DNA from: RYN-230 sp963782185
GTDB taxonomy: Bacteria > Actinomycetota > Actinomycetes > Streptosporangiales > Streptosporangiaceae
Assembly (NCBI GenBank): GCA_963782185.1
Contig: CAWAJB010000005.1
Span: 23,929 to 87,928, forward strand
Direction: 5' to 3'
Length of the DNA: 64,000 nucleotides
Each line of letters opens with the position of its first letter. The stretch's first letter is position 1. Shown piece by piece: positions 8,163-17,314 of this stretch. Under the pieces are notes generated by a model, which worked only from the letters and a program-made list of their open reading frames with translations, was not told the origin of the DNA and ran no database searches. Both the position numbers and the translations under genes were made by a program.

Positions 8163-8759
8163 ATGACCTCCCTGCCACCCTGGGCAGCGGATCCGGGCTC
8201 GCTGACGCTCACCGAAGCGCAGTACGACGGCCTGCCCGATCGCGTGCGCAAGCTGATCGAGGTCATCGACGGAAACGTCATCTTCTGCCCGAGCGGCACG
8301 CCCGAACACGCTGACGTGACCCGCACGCTGGCCATCCTGCTGGGCGCAGCCCGGCCAGCCCAGCCGTGCACCCGGGTCTCCACCGGCGTCAACGTGCATT
8401 TCGTCAAGCGCAGGCGCAGCGATGGCACCCTTTCCTTCAGGCGCCCGGATATCTCGGTGTACCGGTGCACGGAAAAGGACGCCAAGCTCTTCGCCCGGGA
8501 CGCGCTCATGGTCGTGGAGGTCGTCTCACCGGCCTCTGGCTACACCGACACTGTCAACAAGCTCGCGGAATACGCCTACGAGGGGATACCTCTTTACCTG
8601 CTGGCGTTCCTGGGAGGCGATCCCTACCTGAAGATGATCCAGGAGTACCGGCTTGACTGGTCCAGCAGGACCTACCGGCTGACCCTCACGCATATGGACG
8701 AGCTGACCCTCAAGGACCCGTTCCCCGTCAGGATCGCTTTCGGCGAGCTTGGCGGCTGA
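8163..8759 (+). CDS. Uma2 (DUF820) family putative nuclease
   Basis: 198 residues from the ATG at 8163; an in-frame ATG nine bases earlier is possible. A TAGAAT box ends 7 bases before 8163 and no Shine-Dalgarno is present, which suggests a leaderless transcript beginning at this ATG. The PD-(D/E)XK-like core is visible: LIEVIDGNVIF, then RRPDISVYR (the D of the motif), then LMVVEVVSPASGYTDTVNKL (ExxS ... K). Uma2 proteins are predicted restriction-endonuclease-fold enzymes found as orphans in many copies in actinobacteria and cyanobacteria; the cellular role is unclear. Confidence 0.88.
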   Translation: MTSLPPWAADPGSLTLTEAQYDGLPDRVRKLIEVIDGNVIFCPSGTPEHADVTRTLAILLGAARPAQPCTRVSTGVNVHFVKRRRSDGTLSFRRPDISVYRCTEKDAKLFARDALMVVEVVSPASGYTDTVNKLAEYAYEGIPLYLLAFLGGDPYLKMIQEYRLDWSSRTYRLTLTHMDELTLKDPFPVRIAFGELGG

Positions 8760-8781
8760 CGGGGCTGAGGCGAACTAAAAT

Positions 8782-8800
8782 CGGCCACACGACGTGGCCG
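8782..8800 (+). terminator. short hairpin after the Uma2 gene
   Basis: CGGCCAC, loop ACGAC, GTGGCCG, 22 bases after the stop. Seven perfect pairs and no U-run. Possible terminator. Confidence 0.4.
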
Positions 8801-8856
8801 CCGGGCCGGAGGGGGCGCTGGCTGCTTAGCCGCCGCATTGATCCGGAACGGGCCGC

Positions 8857-9153
8857 GTGAGGACTCAGCAGCAGCTCCTTCCGCTGGGCGTGTCGCTGTC
8901 GCCGGATATCGAGTACGGGCCGGATCGCCCCCACCTCTACGCCGCACAAGCGCGGATCGACGCCATGACCCACGCAGCTCGCGGTGGAGTGGATCCCATC
9001 GCGGCCACCATGAAGCTGGCCGAGCGCGGCGACGCCGTGTGCCGGGGTGGCGTGGCGGTGCTGGCGGCACGTTCTTTTCACCATAATGTGTGGACAAATC
9101 AGGGACCATTGTCTGATCGTTCTAGGCTCGCTATGATCCGTGCAGCGCCATGA
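8857..9153 (+). CDS. possible 98-residue hypothetical protein
   Basis: A GTG-started frame with some coding character in the middle (YGPDRPHLYAAQARIDAMTH, then GGVDPIAATMKLAERGDAV) but no recognisable domain and no clear Shine-Dalgarno. The last 30 residues look non-coding. It may be a fragment of a larger lost gene. Confidence 0.25.
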   Translation: MRTQQQLLPLGVSLSPDIEYGPDRPHLYAAQARIDAMTHAARGGVDPIAATMKLAERGDAVCRGGVAVLAARSFHHNVWTNQGPLSDRSRLAMIRAAP

Positions 9154-9322
9154 GCAGTCTCTTACCTTCCGGACAGAACTCGAACTAGGTCGGCAGTGCG
9201 GGCAGACCGTCGCGTGCTGCTACCTGATAGCGGAAAGGCGGACGGCGTTTTGCTTTCCGGGGGCGCGGAGTTCTCCCATGCCCATGGCTGCCCAGGTGGC
9301 CGACTAGGGAGGAAAACCCCTC

Positions 9323-11539
9323 ATGAAAGGCGTGCGCAACAAGATCGTCCTGCTGCTGTCACTGCTATCCCTTCCGGCGATGCTCCTTGTCGCCACCGGG
9401 GGGGCGGCGACGGCGGCTCCGCAGAGGAGCGGCGCGAGCGCTCGAACGGATGCCGTTACCTCATCAAGCCTCGGGACATTCAAGCCGACCTTCGCCGGCC
9501 CCGCGGCCACCGGATGCAGCGCCAACTGCTCGCTGCTGACCGGCCCGGTCAACACACCATCCACCGCCGCGGCGGCCCGGGCCAACGCGGCCAACGCGGC
9601 CAACGCTCAGCAATCGGGAAAACAGGACCAGGCGCACGCCATGCCGCTGCCGGATCCGCGGCCTGCCAACGTCTCCGCGGCCGGACGCAGCCGCCTGGCC
9701 CAAACCCCCTCCTTCCCCGTCCCGTCGGTGAGCTGCCAGCCGCTAGGCCGCGGCTGTGACCGGATCAGCACGTCGAAGGGCGGCGCCACCAGCGTGAACG
9801 GCCTGAACGCGGTCGACAGCGCGTCGCTGACCACCAACCCCAACGGCGACATCGAGCCCCCGGATCAGGGCCTGTGCGCCGGAAACGGGTCCGTGGTCGA
9901 GACCAACAACATCGGCGAGATCCTGGTCTTCAACACCGCGTTGAAGCGCCAATCTCAGCCGATCCCGCTCGACACGATCATGGGCCTGACCAAGCTGGGA
10001 TTTAGCAGCGGCGGAGACCCCTCCTGCGTGTATGACTCGGCCAATGGCGGGCACTGGTTCTTCACCGAGATCGTCTCGGCCAGCTCGGAGGCTAATGGCG
10101 GCGCGTTCACCGGCTGCTTCGCGGGCGTGTCCAACGCCTGCTCCGAGGGCATCGCAGTATCCGACGGCAACAGCCCGTTCGGCCCCTACCACGTGTACTT
10201 CTCCCACGCCGACTACAACCCGGCCGAGCCGGGCTACCCGTCCCTGCTCAACGACTTCGCGAAGATCTCGGTGACCCGGGACGCCTTCATGATGTTCTAC
10301 GACGAGTTCCCGCTGGTCGGGTCGCTGCCCGGAATCGGTGGCGGTTTCTTCAACGGGGCGCAGGAACTCGCGTTCCGGAAGAGCGCGCTGGAGAATGGCC
10401 TGCCCGTCCAGCTGAGCAACGGGCAGCCGAACCCCGCGGTCACGGTAGCGATCGAGAATATGGGACATATCCCCACCCCGGACGGGACCTGCGCCCGGGA
10501 CAATGTGCTGCACCAGGGCGGCATTACCTGCTGGGTGGCCGCGATCCCGGCGCAGCCGGTCGCGGGCCAGTTCGACAACAGCCACGGCGGCACCGGGTTC
10601 ATGCTGGGCTCGCTGGACTTCTACGGGTTCGAAGCGCTGGCGACCTCTGGAGACAACCGGATCGCGGCGTGGGCCTGGACCGGGCTGTCGGCCCTCAACA
10701 GCAACGGCTGTGCCAGCTGTAGCGCGGGCATCCGCTTCACCGGCCAGCTGTTCTCCGGCGTCAACCGGTACTACGATCCCGAGACAGTCAACACCGGCGG
10801 GATCTTCGCCCCGCAGAAAACCGGCCCGATACCGCTCGGCGACGAGTGCGGGGCGGCTGGACTGAGCTCGGAGACCTCCTGTCCGGAGGGCGGGCTCGCC
10901 ACCAACGGCGACAACCTGACGCAGGTATCGCAGGCGCAGGGCCAGCTCTGGGCAGCCACCAGCACCCAGCTCGCCCAGACATACACCGGCGCCAGCGCGG
11001 AAATCCACATGGGCGCGGTGTACTGGGTGGTCGGCACCCACTCGTTCGACCAGACTGGCAAGTTCACCCTGACCAGCCAGGGGTACGTCGCTCTGAGGCA
11101 TGAGGACCTGGACATGCCGGCCATGGCTGCGACGCCAAGCAGCGGGGGCCGGGCGATCATGCTGTTCACGCTGGCCGGCAACGGCGGGCCGACCGGCGCC
11201 GACCACGGCGGTTTCTTCCCGAGCACCGCCTTCGGCCGGCTGACCAGCACCTCCGGCGGCCTGCTCAAGTCCACGGTCAACGTCGCGGCCATGGGCCAGT
11301 CCCCCCAGGATGGCTTCAGCGAGTATCAGGGCTTCCCGGGCGCGACCCGGCCCCGCTGGGGAGACTACAGCTGGGGACTCTTCGTGCCCGGATCTGGCGG
11401 AAGGATCTATTTCGCTAACGAGTACATCCAGCACCCCAACTGCACCGGGGCGTCATTCACCTTGACCATCGGGACCTGCGGCGGAACCAGGGACGGTTTC
11501 GCCAACTGGGGAACGTCGGTCAACTTCGTCACCCCATAG
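9323..11539 (+). CDS. large secreted protein of unknown function
   Basis: 738 residues with the Shine-Dalgarno GGAGG about 8 bases before the ATG. Residues 1-32 are a clear signal peptide (MKGVRNK, hydrophobic core LLLSLLSLPAMLLVA, cleavage near TAAPQ). A low-complexity Ala/Asn/Ser region (to about 120) leads to a folded part with repeated Gly/Trp/Phe-rich strands: GGDPSCVYDSANGGHWFFTE, DYNPAEPGYPSLLNDFAKIS, WAWTGLSALNSNGCASC, GDYSWGLFVPGSGGRIYFAN. Cysteines look paired, as expected outside the cell. The spacing of strands suggests a beta-propeller, but this is only impression. I do not recognise a catalytic motif. It is followed by a strong hairpin, so it is probably transcribed alone. Confidence 0.85.
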   Translation: MKGVRNKIVLLLSLLSLPAMLLVATGGAATAAPQRSGASARTDAVTSSSLGTFKPTFAGPAATGCSANCSLLTGPVNTPSTAAAARANAANAANAQQSGKQDQAHAMPLPDPRPANVSAAGRSRLAQTPSFPVPSVSCQPLGRGCDRISTSKGGATSVNGLNAVDSASLTTNPNGDIEPPDQGLCAGNGSVVETNNIGEILVFNTALKRQSQPIPLDTIMGLTKLGFSSGGDPSCVYDSANGGHWFFTEIVSASSEANGGAFTGCFAGVSNACSEGIAVSDGNSPFGPYHVYFSHADYNPAEPGYPSLLNDFAKISVTRDAFMMFYDEFPLVGSLPGIGGGFFNGAQELAFRKSALENGLPVQLSNGQPNPAVTVAIENMGHIPTPDGTCARDNVLHQGGITCWVAAIPAQPVAGQFDNSHGGTGFMLGSLDFYGFEALATSGDNRIAAWAWTGLSALNSNGCASCSAGIRFTGQLFSGVNRYYDPETVNTGGIFAPQKTGPIPLGDECGAAGLSSETSCPEGGLATNGDNLTQVSQAQGQLWAATSTQLAQTYTGASAEIHMGAVYWVVGTHSFDQTGKFTLTSQGYVALRHEDLDMPAMAATPSSGGRAIMLFTLAGNGGPTGADHGGFFPSTAFGRLTSTSGGLLKSTVNVAAMGQSPQDGFSEYQGFPGATRPRWGDYSWGLFVPGSGGRIYFANEYIQHPNCTGASFTLTIGTCGGTRDGFANWGTSVNFVTP

Positions 11540-11560
11540 CACAATCCGCAATCAAATAAC

Positions 11561-11600
11561 GGATGCCGCACCTCGCAAGCAACCGCGAGGTGCGGCATCC
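11561..11600 (+). terminator. 16-bp perfect hairpin after the 738-residue gene
   Basis: GGATGCCGCACCTCGC, an 8-base loop, then the exact inverse complement. It starts 21 bases after the TAG. There is no long T-run. Strongest simple inverted repeat of this size in the left half. Confidence 0.7.
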
Positions 11601-11909
11601 GTTGGGCGCGGGGGGGACGACTCCCCGCCTGGCCCCCCGCAGCTTGCGGTAGCTGTTCCACAGGCTGAGCCCGGAAGTCCCGGTATCTGTCCCGCAGTCG
11701 CTCCGGTTCAGGCTCGGCCGGATCCTCGAATCCGCCGACCAGATGCGGATCGGTGTGCTCATTGGCTTCCCCGGCCCGTGAAGGTAATACAGCAGGCGCC
11801 GGATCACCCGTATGCAGAATTCCGCCGCGGGGAGCAGGTCTTCCCCATGCTGTCAGTGGCGTTGACAACGGTCAGGGGTCCGATAGCGCTCGGATGAGCG
11901 CCACCTCTC
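11601..11909. other. 309-base stretch without a supported gene
   Basis: A minus-strand frame reading EANEHTDPHLVGGFEDPAEP has slight coding character but runs on through the hairpin and into the neighbouring gene. Nothing else is seen. Confidence 0.4.
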
Positions 11910-12946
11910 TCACCATGACCGGTTCACTGCTGTCCGGTACGCCGCTGCCCAGGACGGCGGCTCGTCCTGGAGTGCGAAGTCGCCATGGAACTGGCCGCAA
12001 CCCTGTACTTGGCACTTCTGTTTGATATCGAAGTAGATCAGGCCGAGCAGATGATTCGCGGCCACACCCGCGAACAGGTTGGCGATGTCTGCGGACCCGT
12101 CGGCGACATGCGGGCTGATCCCGGTCTCACCGATGATTACCGGGCCGCTCCAGAATCGTCTCACGACCTTGAGGGTGGCATCGAACCGCAAGCCGAAACT
12201 GTCGCTCTTGACGTAGTAGTACCCATCCAGCCCCACCCAGTCAACAAAGCGAGCACCGGGCCAGTACAGCCGGTACTGACCCGGCATCGACTCGGCCTGC
12301 TGATTGATGGCTGAGGGCTGCCACATCCAGGTCACAGGAGCAGCACCGGCACCGTCACCGATGACGTCATGCACATGCTGGTACGCCGCGACGAATTCCT
12401 TGGGCTTTTGGCCCCAGGAATACCACTTGCCGTTCGGTTCAGGAGCGAAGGAGATCACCACCGGCCGCCCCAGGGCGGTGATCTGGGCTTTCAGGGCCAG
12501 CAGCCACGAGTCGTGCTGGCCGCGGGTAATGCTGGACAGGGTGATAACCGGCGTCGAGGCGTCGTTGGGCAAGATCTCGATGACCGGCTCGGCCCCGTCG
12601 TCCGCCCGGACGGCAGACCGCAGCCATCTCGATGGAAGCACTCCCCCGTTGCGGCCATGGCCACATAGTTGTCGGCCAGCTGGGCCGTGTGCCCGGTGAA
12701 TCTGTCCCAGCCAGCCACCGAGGTGGTCACCACACCTTCCAGCGGGCGGGACAGGGGAACAGGCCGCGGCAGGGGCACCGTGCGCGAGATGTTGCTGTCC
12801 ACGTAGGCAGTGCCCCCACGCGGCAGGCCGCCGGAAGAGCCGTTCTCCGACGTCTGTGCTATAGCCTGCACCGATACCACCGGGCCTAGCCCCGCCATCA
12901 ACCCGACCAGCACGACGAGCGGTACCACCCGTCGAACAGCATTCAT
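11910..12946 (-). pseudogene. secreted GH26-like glycoside hydrolase with a frameshift
   Basis: The start MNAVRRVVPLVVLVGLMAGL at 12944-12946 is a signal peptide, followed by VTTSVAGWDRFTGHTAQLAD. At the C5 run 12643-12647 the frame is lost. Adding one base restores VIEILPNDASTPVITLSSI, VVISFAPEPNGKWYSWG (candidate acid/base glutamate), WVGLDGYYYV and GPVIIGETGIS (candidate nucleophile glutamate). This order fits GH26, a family of beta-mannanases and related glucanases. It would act on polysaccharide outside the cell. The single indel in a homopolymer could be a recent inactivation or a sequencing error; the two halves are otherwise well preserved. Confidence 0.75.
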
Positions 12947-13813
12947 CCCGGCAAACACCGCCCACCCCCCCTTCAGCGCAATGCTGAGTGAGCAGACAAC
13001 GCTAGTACTAAAAGTGACGGTGCGGTTACGGAATATAAGACTCAATCATCCTGACCGGTAGAGAGTCTGGAGCGTGCGCGCCGATCAAGGAGTTGCAGCT
13101 CTGACCTGCCTGTACTGCAGCTGATTGACAGGGGCGAGCCTGCCTGACCGCCTGGACGGCATCAACATCCCGCGCATCGGCGCAGGCCCTCCCAGCACAC
13201 GGCCCGGCAAGATCCGGGCCGGCAAGACCTGCAGCTCCCACCGCGGCTACCTGCGCCGACGCTGCATCGCCTGTACCATTCCCGAATCAGCTGACCAACA
13301 ACACCGCAAAGACCGTGAGCTTGCCCCGGTTTCCGGACAGGCTCAGCGGGCGTTGGGGGTGGGCGCGATTCGGTGTCGTCGGCGCACGAGCGGCCCCGGC
13401 TACCTTGGGCACGTATTGGGCACCCCAGAATGCCACGAAAACCTGCGGTCAACGTGCGGTCAAAGATCTTGGGGTCACCTGGCCAACCGGGAGCTACTGC
13501 CCTCCGACCTCCCCGGACTCACCGCGACCCCGCGGGGCGAACCTGCAGGAGGAGGCTCCCCGCCCGACTACACCGACTCCACCCGGCCGCTGGCCAGTCG
13601 CCGGAACCGCACCGTCTCGCCTGAGTTGCGGTTGCCCGCAGCGGCGGTGTAGCGAACCGGGCGATTATGGAGTGTGAGTCTGCGCTGAATATCCCCGCGG
13701 GGTCGCACAGGGCAGCGACCGACGACGAGATCCCTGGGACGCTTATCGAATGGGGCCTCTAGAGCCGCTCGGCGGTGGAGCCGCAGATCACCATCGGCGT
13801 GCTCACTGTCCCG
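12947..13813. other. about 870 bases of non-coding or decayed DNA
   Basis: No frame here has convincing coding character. The one recognisable item is the partial copy of the attachment-site repeat at 13426-13486. Confidence 0.55.
13426..13486 (-). repeat. partial third copy of the att-flanking repeat
   Basis: About 61 bases closely match 27266-27327 and 63648-63709, including the tandem TGCGGTCAA pair with 11-base phasing and the AGATCTT that follows. The tRNA core seen at the other two copies is absent. Confidence 0.75.
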
Positions 13814-14260
13814 CTATGCGTCGTACTTGTTCGGCCCAAGCGTCCCGGGAAGGCAGTAGAACACGATCAGCGTAATGGTGCCAATGATAGGGATGAAGCC
13901 GATGAGCCACCAGAATCCACTCTTGCCGGAGTCGTGCAGCCGCCGGACCGACAGGCTGATAGTCACGATGGCGACGACCACATAGATGATGTACTGGATC
14001 GCGACGGCATGGACCGCGCTCCCGATGATGGCGCCTATCACATCGATGATGATGGCGCCGAGGAAGAACCACCAGAACGCGGATCGTGAGGCGCGGCCGC
14101 TGAAGGTGACGATGTTCTTGAAACCCTCGGAGATCGCCTCCGCGAAGCCGACGGGCCCGCCCTGCAGATAGCCCCGCTGGCTGGGGTCCCAGCCGCCCTG
14201 CGGCGGCTGTCCGTAACCGCCTGACGGGTCCTGCGGGTACGGCTGGTAGGGGCTGCTCAT
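13814..14260 (-). CDS. DUF805 family membrane protein
   Basis: 148 residues with GGAGG well spaced from the ATG at 14258-14260. The first about 40 residues are Pro/Gly/Tyr/Gln-rich (SSPYQPYPQDPSGGYGQPP), a common cytosolic head of actinobacterial DUF805 proteins. The domain follows: FSGRASRSAFWWFFLGAIII, IQYIIYVVVAIVTISLSVRR, LHDSGKSGFWWLIGFIPIIG. The motif RRLHDSGKSGFW is diagnostic. Four membrane helices are likely. Function is unknown; these are inner-membrane proteins found in many bacteria, often in phage or stress contexts. Confidence 0.92.
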   Translation of the reverse strand: MSSPYQPYPQDPSGGYGQPPQGGWDPSQRGYLQGGPVGFAEAISEGFKNIVTFSGRASRSAFWWFFLGAIIIDVIGAIIGSAVHAVAIQYIIYVVVAIVTISLSVRRLHDSGKSGFWWLIGFIPIIGTITLIVFYCLPGTLGPNKYDA

Positions 14261-14526
14261 GAATATCCTCCATTTTATTTCCCCGGTTTCAGAGGTTCCA
14301 GCTCCGGGAACCTTACCGATTCTCGCCCGGTTCGGGCCGCAAGGAAAGTATTTTGAGCGTTTTTCGTGCTCCTTATGCAGCGAAGTGACTGGCGACACAT
14401 TTCTCAGGCTGCGGTGAGAACGCAGTCTGTGCGCAAGGGTCTCTGGCTGGCTCGTCAACCGCGGCCTAAACATAGCCTTGAGCGACCGGACGGTCCAGAC
14501 CGCGAGCCAGGATCCGCGACGGCTTC

Positions 14527-14691
14527 ATGCGCCTGGAGATCGACGGCCGGGTCATCGCGACGGCCACCGAGCGAGCCGGTGGTTGGTGGGAAGTGACCTA
14601 CTGGCCGCGGTTCTTCGACCGCAACCAGGCCATCACCGCGCTGACAGTCACCAAGCTCCTGGAGGCAGCGCTCTGCGACGAACTGCGGTGA
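14527..14691 (+). CDS. small conserved-type protein, 54 residues
   Basis: Begins MRLEIDGRVIATATERAGGW and contains EVTYWPRFFDRNQAITALTV. This pattern is familiar from short actinobacterial proteins of 55-70 residues (recalled, not searched). It ends 37 bases before the antitoxin gene in the same direction. No strong Shine-Dalgarno. Role unknown. Confidence 0.5.
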   Translation: MRLEIDGRVIATATERAGGWWEVTYWPRFFDRNQAITALTVTKLLEAALCDELR

Positions 14692-14728
14692 CCGGCGGCC
14701 GACCGCCCCTGGTGAGTACCATCGAGGC

Positions 14729-14959
14729 ATGACCTTCAGCCGGATCACGACCGACCCAGATGTGATGGGCGGCCAGCCGACCATCCGTGGCCTGCGGATG
14801 CCGGTTGCGACGGTCGTGGCCATGGTGGCAGACGGGATGTCGGTCGGCGAGATCGTCGCCGAGCATCCTGACCTCACTCCGGAGGATGTGCGCGAGGCTC
14901 TCCTCTACGCGGCCGAGGCGGTCCGGGAACGTGAGCTGCCGCTGCGGCACACGGCATGA
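14729..14959 (+). CDS. DUF433 antitoxin
   Basis: 76 residues, MTFSRITTDPDVMGGQPTIR, then GLRMPVATVVAMVADGMSVG and EIVAEHPDLTPEDVREALLY. This is the compact helix-turn-helix-like DUF433 fold, the usual partner of DUF5615 PIN-like toxins. A TACCAT box six bases before the ATG and no Shine-Dalgarno point to leaderless expression. The stop overlaps the toxin start (ATGA), the standard antitoxin-first arrangement. Confidence 0.92.
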   Translation: MTFSRITTDPDVMGGQPTIRGLRMPVATVVAMVADGMSVGEIVAEHPDLTPEDVREALLYAAEAVRERELPLRHTA

Positions 14960-15468
14960 GATTCCTGATCGACAACAACCTCTCGCCCGTCCTCGCCGAC
15001 GAACTGAAGACGGCCGGGCACGACGCCGTCCATGTCCGGGACTATGGCCTCCAGGCGGCGACAGACCAGGTTGTGCTTGCCCAGGCACGCGGCGAAAGCC
15101 GTGTCCTGATCTCAGCAGACACTGATTTCGGTACCCTGCTGGCCCGGGAAGGGGCCGATCGTCCCTCGATCGTGCTGATCCGTCGCCTGACGGGTCAACG
15201 CGCGACCGAGCAAGCCGGCTGGGAACGGCCCCTCTTCGAGGAGGTCAGCCACCAGCTACCAGCCACGATCCCGGCGCCGGTGCGGATCGACCGTGAAGTC
15301 GGCGACGGTGATGAGCTCCCCTCCGGCGGCGGCGCCATCACGCCGGCCGTGCCCGGCCACACCCCGGGCAGCGTCGCGTTCTACCTCCCCGGGCGCCGCG
15401 TCCTGCTCGCCGGCGACACCGCAGAAGGCGGCGGTTGTGGCCTGGCCGGCGTCGATGAGGGTGACTGA
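14956..15468 (+). CDS. DUF5615 PIN-like toxin fused to a metallo-beta-lactamase-fold fragment
   Basis: Residues 1-86 are a DUF5615 (Mut7-C/PIN-like) domain: MRFLIDNNLSPVLADELKTA with a first acidic residue, HDAVHVRDYGLQAA, and VLISADTDFGTLLAREGADR with the catalytic-type DTDFG. The normal C-terminal 30 or so residues are missing. From about residue 87 (WERPLFEEVSHQLPATIPAP, near 15214) the frame continues as an unrelated MBL-fold hydrolase fragment: GDGDELPSGGGAITPAVPGH, TPGSVAFYLPGRRVLLAGDT. Total 170 residues instead of about 115. The junction is in frame. Whether the toxin half still works is uncertain; the three acidic positions survive. Confidence 0.85.
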   Translation: MRFLIDNNLSPVLADELKTAGHDAVHVRDYGLQAATDQVVLAQARGESRVLISADTDFGTLLAREGADRPSIVLIRRLTGQRATEQAGWERPLFEEVSHQLPATIPAPVRIDREVGDGDELPSGGGAITPAVPGHTPGSVAFYLPGRRVLLAGDTAEGGGCGLAGVDEGD

Positions 15469-15606
15469 GACATCAGCCGCGCCGGGCAGGGTCTGCCGGG
15501 CTAGCTCGGCGACCCGGCCCAGGACGGCTGGCAGGTCAGTGTCGGACAGCTTGATCTGGCTGAGCTCGGCGAAGGCGATGTGGGGTTCCAGCGGTGTTGC
15601 GGTCAT
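15430..15606 (-). pseudogene. N-terminal fragment of a GAF-domain protein
   Basis: From the ATG at 15604-15606: MTATPLEPHIAFAELSQIKL, then LPAVLGRVAELARQTLPGAA and DVSVTLIDAGQATTAAF. This matches the start of actinobacterial GAF/ANTAR-type sensor proteins. The similarity stops at about 15430, where the sequence becomes the end of the plus-strand MBL fragment. It is divergent from the STAS gene remnant at 15879, and the DNA between is the repeat described at 15628-15805. Confidence 0.65.
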
Positions 15607-15627
15607 GGCGGGCTCCAGCGCCTGCGC

Positions 15628-15805
15628 GCGGCCGCCGGGAGGCATCAGATCAGCCCCGGGTCAGGATTGCGGCGGTCACAAGGTGTGCACCCGCTGACGG
15701 GGTGCTGCAGGGCCGCATCGGCGGTCGGGACCCGCGCTGTGCTAGAAGACGCTGGCTCGCTGCCGCCACCAGGCGGCAGCTACATAGCTCCATACTAGCC
15801 GGTTC
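15628..15805 (+). repeat. inverted repeat A (other copy at 26997-27169)
   Basis: About 175 bases upstream of the decayed STAS gene recur in inverse orientation at 26997-27169 with roughly 85 percent identity by eye, including CAGATCAGCCC, GATTGCGGCGGTCACAAGG and GACGGGGTGCTGCAGGGCCG. In the other copy the IS1634-type element separates this block from its STAS gene. Confidence 0.85.
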
Positions 15806-15878
15806 GGCACCTTATGGGTTATTCTGCGCCCAGGGCCAACGGCGCGCCCGCCGGTATCTGGCGGCGACTGGAGGCCCG

Positions 15879-16995
15879 ATGTCTTTCCCGGCGCGCTCGA
15901 CCCCTCCGTGGATGACCCCGTCCGGTGGTCACGCGCGTTCCGTTGCGCAGGGCCCGGCCGCTGCGTTCCGCGTCCGGCTCATTATCGGCGCGCTGGACAC
16001 CGCCGATGTCTGCGAGCTGCGCGATGTGCTGGGCAGCCTGGCTGCCCGGGGAAGGGTCTGGCTGACGGTCAACCTGGCCGGGCTCGATGACGGGCATCAC
16101 CTGACCGCCGGGGCGGTGCTGTCGGTGGCCGCCCGCAAGATGCAGGACCAGGCAGCATACTGGCCGTCTGCAACCCCCCTCGCAGCCTTGCCGCGGTGCT
16201 GGCGGCCATCCCGATCCCGGTCACCGGCGAGCAGCCGGGCGCATCCGGCACCGGCGGCATCCAGGTCATCCAGGTCGGCAGGCTGGCCGCGGATCCGCGG
16301 CCAGCCGCCCGGCCAGGGCACGTCCCTGCCGCGACGGGCAGCCGCAATGCATGACCAGACGGATGCCTGCCCGGTGCAGTGGCACGACGGGCAGGCGGTG
16401 GTCACGCTGCCCGAGCACATGGACGTGTCCAACTCCGGGCTGATCCGCGAGCACCTGCTGGTCATCATCAACCGCGGCGCGTCCCCGCTGGTCGTGGACC
16501 TGACCGCGACAGTGTCCTGCGACTATTCCGGCGCCGCTGCGGTGGCGCGTCCCCTCGGACCTGCAAGCCGCCCACCGCGGGCACCGGGCCGGTTATGCAC
16601 GCGCTCCCGCGGCCCGGCTGATGGGCGCCGGGGCCCGCCTGGCCGGACTGCGCAACGACGGGACCACGTTCCCGGTCGAGATCAGCCTCAGTCCGCTGGC
16701 CACCCGCACCGGCCAGTTCTCCGTCGCCGTGGTCCGCGACATCACCGGGGCCCGGCAACTGGAAGAGGCAGCCGGCCTCGCCCGCGCCGCAGCCGCGGCG
16801 GAAAAGGCATACCGCGACCGCGAACTGCTCGACACCATCCTCACCAGGCTGCAGCGCGCCAGACTCACCCTGCAGTCCACCGCCAGCCAGGCCCCCCGCC
16901 CGGCCGCAGACGCCATCCACGACGCCACCGCACAGCTCAGCGACACCATCCGCGACACCATGCTCACCACCGACACCACAGAACCTTGGGCATGA
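15879..16995 (+). pseudogene. decayed STAS / STAS-PAS gene pair (copy A)
   Basis: The start MSFPARSTPPWMTPSGGHAR follows GGAGG and matches the intact STAS gene at 24444-24920. A frameshift near 16160 breaks it; in the next frame it resumes at LAVCNPPRSLAAVLAAIPIP and ends at 16354. The second gene starts at the ATG 16347 (MHDQTDACPVQWHDGQAVVT), but after VSCDYSGAAAVAR (about 16550) roughly 170 residues found in copy B are deleted and the frame shifts to SDLQAAHRGHRAGYARAPAA. The PAS tail (DGTTFPVEISLSPLATRTGQ) then continues to TTEPWA and TGA at 16995. Nothing here is likely to be functional. Confidence 0.85.
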
Positions 16996-17314
16996 AGGTG
17001 GGCAAATGGTGCGTCGCCGGGCGTCCAGGAACCGAAGCCGGCATCCAGTACCCCGCAGGGCAGCACGGCAGCCGACGGACAGGCCGCCCGATCCCGCCCG
17101 GCTTCGGGCTGGATCAGCCTTATGACCACGGCCAGGGCCCGGCAGCCGGGCAGGCGACGCGCGTTCGCCACGTGCGCTCCCTCGACCGGATGGCGGGCAG
17201 GCCGGTGAGTTCGCGGGAGCGGCCTACAGGTTCCGCCCCGCATCTCGCTGCCCCTTGGCATATTTCGCGCAGCGCTGGCAATTGCGAGCAGCGATGAGGG
17301 AATGGAGACCCCAA

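Noticed and set aside
9743..11434. 563-residue minus-strand frame
   Set aside because: Antisense of the 738-residue secreted protein; no start signal or domain.
11407..11868. 153-residue minus-strand frame
   Set aside because: It runs through the 16-bp terminator and the end of the upstream gene; only a short middle part looks coding.
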